In this document: positions 61,878-64,000 of the stretch, piece after piece
How positions within the stretch are numbered: position 1 is the stretch's first letter
How the letters are laid out: every line of letters starts with the position of its first letter
Assembly: GCA_036245805.1 (NCBI GenBank)
Contig: BTRK01000004.1
Location: 23,078,619-23,142,618, forward strand
Direction: 5' to 3'
From: Pristionchus mayeri
Lineage: Eukaryota; Nematoda; Chromadorea; Rhabditida; Neodiplogasteridae
Length of the DNA stretch: 64,000 bases
The notes under the pieces: model-generated
What the model saw: only the letters and a program-made list of their open reading frames with translations
What the model was told of the DNA's origin: nothing
Databases searched by the model: none
Translations under genes and position numbers: made by a program

Positions 61878-63033
61878 CTACAAAACAGTGAAACATTGAT
61901 TAGCTTTTAAACAAATATTATCGACTCGCCGTCGAACTCTATGGGCCATTGTCGATCCGTACTCGAGCACCTTCTCGCAGTCCTCCAGACCGCCGGAGAA
62001 GACCTGATGTCGATATAGAAATATGGCGTTACTGTAGCCAATCTTTAACCAGTTCATTCTTGACCTACCTTGACGCCGTCCCAGTGGGTCGTCTCCATAA
62101 GCAGATTCTGGTCCCAGTCGAACATCGGCCCGATCAGTCGACTCAATGTGGTCAGCGTCCAGCGCGTCCAGTACATCATGCAGTAGGCGTTCGGACACAG
62201 GGGCGACTGCAATCGAGAATCCGGTTTACTACGGTAGTTCCGTGGAGAAGGCAGATGAGTTCCCCGGGTCACAATCCTAGCTCACCGGGAACGTTCCTAG
62301 AATAGGTGGGCACCATCAAAGTCAGCTTCAAGACTCCACCGGTTTTGAACTCCAACCCAACCAGAAAATACATTGGTTCACCGCCGCCTTCCCCGAATTT
62401 TGACCTTCGACCACTCCGGTATTGATATAAAAGCTTCAACAACTGCCCACCTATGGTTCCTAGAAGCCTACAGAGACCCACCCCATATTCCCTCTCTCCC
62501 TCTCCCCCTTTAGAGGCGGGGCCGAGTACTTGAACTTCAGCAGTAGTTTACCAAAACATAGCAGTGTCAGTAGATGCCCATAAGAAAGGAATGGAAGGGG
62601 GCGGGGTTTGGTAAGCTTCTAGGAAAGTGCCCTCACCGGATGTTAGTAGGAGATCCGAAGCACGGGCTCGATGATGTGCATCGACACCTTGTCGAGCATT
62701 GACTTGATCATCTGAAGGGATAATATTTATCCCTTTTCATCCTTTAAACAACGTGCGGATCCCAAATAAAAAGCACTTTGCAATGCTCCTTCTCTGCACC
62801 TACCGTACTTTGTCGGGGAGTGGTCGGTAGGGGGCTGCGGCGATGAGATGAGATCCCTTCTGTGGCTTCTCGCCAGCCATCTGAATTGATATTACGGTAA
62901 GACGACATGGTGTGCTACCGAAAACGGATCCGATTCGAGACTAACCTCGCTTCGCAGCTCCTTCAGCGATGTTCGCAGTTGCGCTTGATGCGTGAAGGTG
63001 CGAGCAGTGGTGTAGCTGTGGCTACCGGGCACT
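61878..63033 (-). CDS. Five GC3-rich exons downstream of the PITP exons, product unknown
   Basis: Candidate exons are 62946-63033 (HSYTTARTFTHQAQLRTSLK), 62809-62880 (MAGEKPQKGSHLIAAAPYRP), 62637-62711 (MIKSMLDKVSMHIIEPVLRI), 62069-62206 (NAYCMMYWTRWTLTTLSRLI, then FDWDQNLLMETTHWDGVK) and 61878-62003 (VFSGGLEDCEKVLEYGSTMA onward to a TAG). Acceptors are TTGCAG, ATTCAG, CTTCAG, TTGCAG and CATCAG. Third-position GC is very high, as in the PITP exons, suggesting one gene. The 62637-62711 exon has an in-frame TAA three codons before its donor, another break. I do not recognise the protein; it could be the C-terminus of a PITP-containing protein or a separate gene. Confidence 0.4.
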
Positions 63034-63177
63034 CTGCAATACACGGTAAATAACCAAGCCGGAAACTGCTTGTAGATGAGCACGAGGCACGGGACTGTTT
63101 TCAATTAGCAGTTTGATTCCGCCGCTATACTTACATATTCTATCAGCATTAAATTAAATAAGGAAAAAAATATAAAC

Positions 63178-63988
63178 GCGCCTTTTCATCGAGCGCGCGG
63201 ATGTCCGCCATCGTAAGCTGATGCAGTCGTCCATCCAGCAGAACAGCTGCAATTTGTGCCATTAGTCCAGCCCTTTTCCAGAGCGAACAGCCGTGAATGG
63301 GTGATGAATGTGCATTAACATGCGTATATTCGAAAAATATTCGAGAATGCTACATGTCCTTCGCAAGGTGATCGCTCGTCCCACCACTTCCATGTTTCAT
63401 CGAACCCCCATAAATAAACCGCGAAACGCGAACCTCGCGGTGGAACTTCGAGAACAGCCGGGGTACTGCTTGATGGAGAAGCTCTCGACCATCTGCTGGA
63501 AGCCGAACCACTTGAAGTGCACGGACACGAGCTTGTACGCGCTCATCACCTGACATTCGTTATTTAAATAATTTTTTCTTTTAGAATTCATGAGGTCACA
63601 ATAAAAAATGCAGATTCACTAGGCCGATCTGAGCTTCAAAAGTAGATCTACTATGCATAGCTTCGACCAACAGGCCAGCTGCTTGCTAGTTATCTAGTTG
63701 CCCTTTACGGCTCGACTCCGGGCTTCTTTTTCTGGCAGCAGTTTCATCAATAATAGTGCTAGCTACTTTTCAGTATCAAGGAAATGATATAGCGAATCCA
63801 TTCATTCAAAGTAAAGTTCACTTACCGGCTCCGTGCCGATCCTCCAGTCATTGACGAGCGGTCCTCTTCTTCGTCTGGTACAGGGAGGGCGACATCTCCT
63901 GTTTGACGCCGGCCGGCGTCAGGAACTCCTTGTCGTTGGCGATGCCGATGTGGACGACCTCCCGCTTCTCCCTTGAGAGGTTGTGTGC
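63178..63988 (-). pseudogene. Phosphatidylinositol transfer protein domain, C-terminal half, three frame slips
   Basis: Three exons: 63826-63988, 63434-63549 and 63178-63246. Exon a reads VVHIGIANDKEFLTPAG and on to SPSLYQTKK, then in another frame RGPLVNDWRIGTEP. Exon b reads VMSAYKLVSVHFKWFGFQQM and VESFSIKQYP, then in another frame RLFSKFHRE. Exon c reads LFCWMDDCIS, then in another frame LTMADIRALDEKA. Known: class I and IIA PITP domains have AYKLVTVKFKWWGL, RLFTNFHRQLFCW and LTMDDIR in this order, so the family call is firm. Intron positions join perfectly (HRE/LFCW). Each exon has one slip, at GGACC, CCCC and AGCTT, that restoring short G or C runs would explain. Pseudogene and homopolymer consensus errors are both possible. 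The N-terminal half lies beyond the right edge; class I versus RdgB type cannot be decided. Confidence 0.8.
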
Positions 63989-64000
63989 CTGTATTTTAAA

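Overview
The window is eukaryotic, and everything in it points to a nematode of the rhabditid/diplogastrid type. Coding exons are small. Introns begin GTGAG/GTAAG and end TTTCAG/TTGCAG with CT-rich tracts. Introns are packed with short inverted-repeat transposons. A Pristionchus-like genome is my guess only; no species marker is present.

Almost the whole window (left edge to about 60.6 kb, minus strand) is one gene. By hand I could chain 51 coding exons in compatible reading phase, from an ATG at 60603 down to 84, and the gene runs on past the left edge. The centre is a single uninterrupted exon of about 23.97 kb (16697-40664). Inside it are 27 copies of a 408-bp (136-residue) unit followed by 34 copies of a related 360-bp (120-residue) unit. 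The part of the protein in this window is about 10,400 residues. It is acidic, Ser/Pro/Glu-rich and mostly disordered-looking, and it carries about 75 copies of a short helical motif of the form L-[TS]-x-x-E-x-x-x-I-x-x-V-x-x-x-A. That motif resembles the start of the Rab-binding helix of RIM/Piccolo/rabphilin proteins. The best candidate identity is the nematode active-zone scaffold clarinet (CLA-1, long isoform), whose PDZ and C2 domains would lie beyond the left edge. This identity is an inference.

Layout on the minus strand, 5' to 3': 60.6-58.6 kb, N-terminal exons; 58.6-50.1 kb, a transposon-filled intron (8-bp-TSD foldback element, 68-bp minisatellite, long hairpin); 50.05-49.4 kb, four exons; 49.4-41.8 kb, a second repeat-filled intron; 41.8-41.3 kb, three exons of a helical module; 40.66-16.70 kb, the giant repeat exon; 16.65-0.08 kb, 38 small exons with further MITEs in the longer introns.

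Right of 61 kb is a second minus-strand locus. Three exons clearly encode the C-terminal half of a phosphatidylinositol transfer protein domain, but each contains one reading-frame slip. They are followed by five GC3-rich exons I do not recognise, ending in a stop and an AATAAA. A short plus-strand ORF at 61.2 kb may be another exon.
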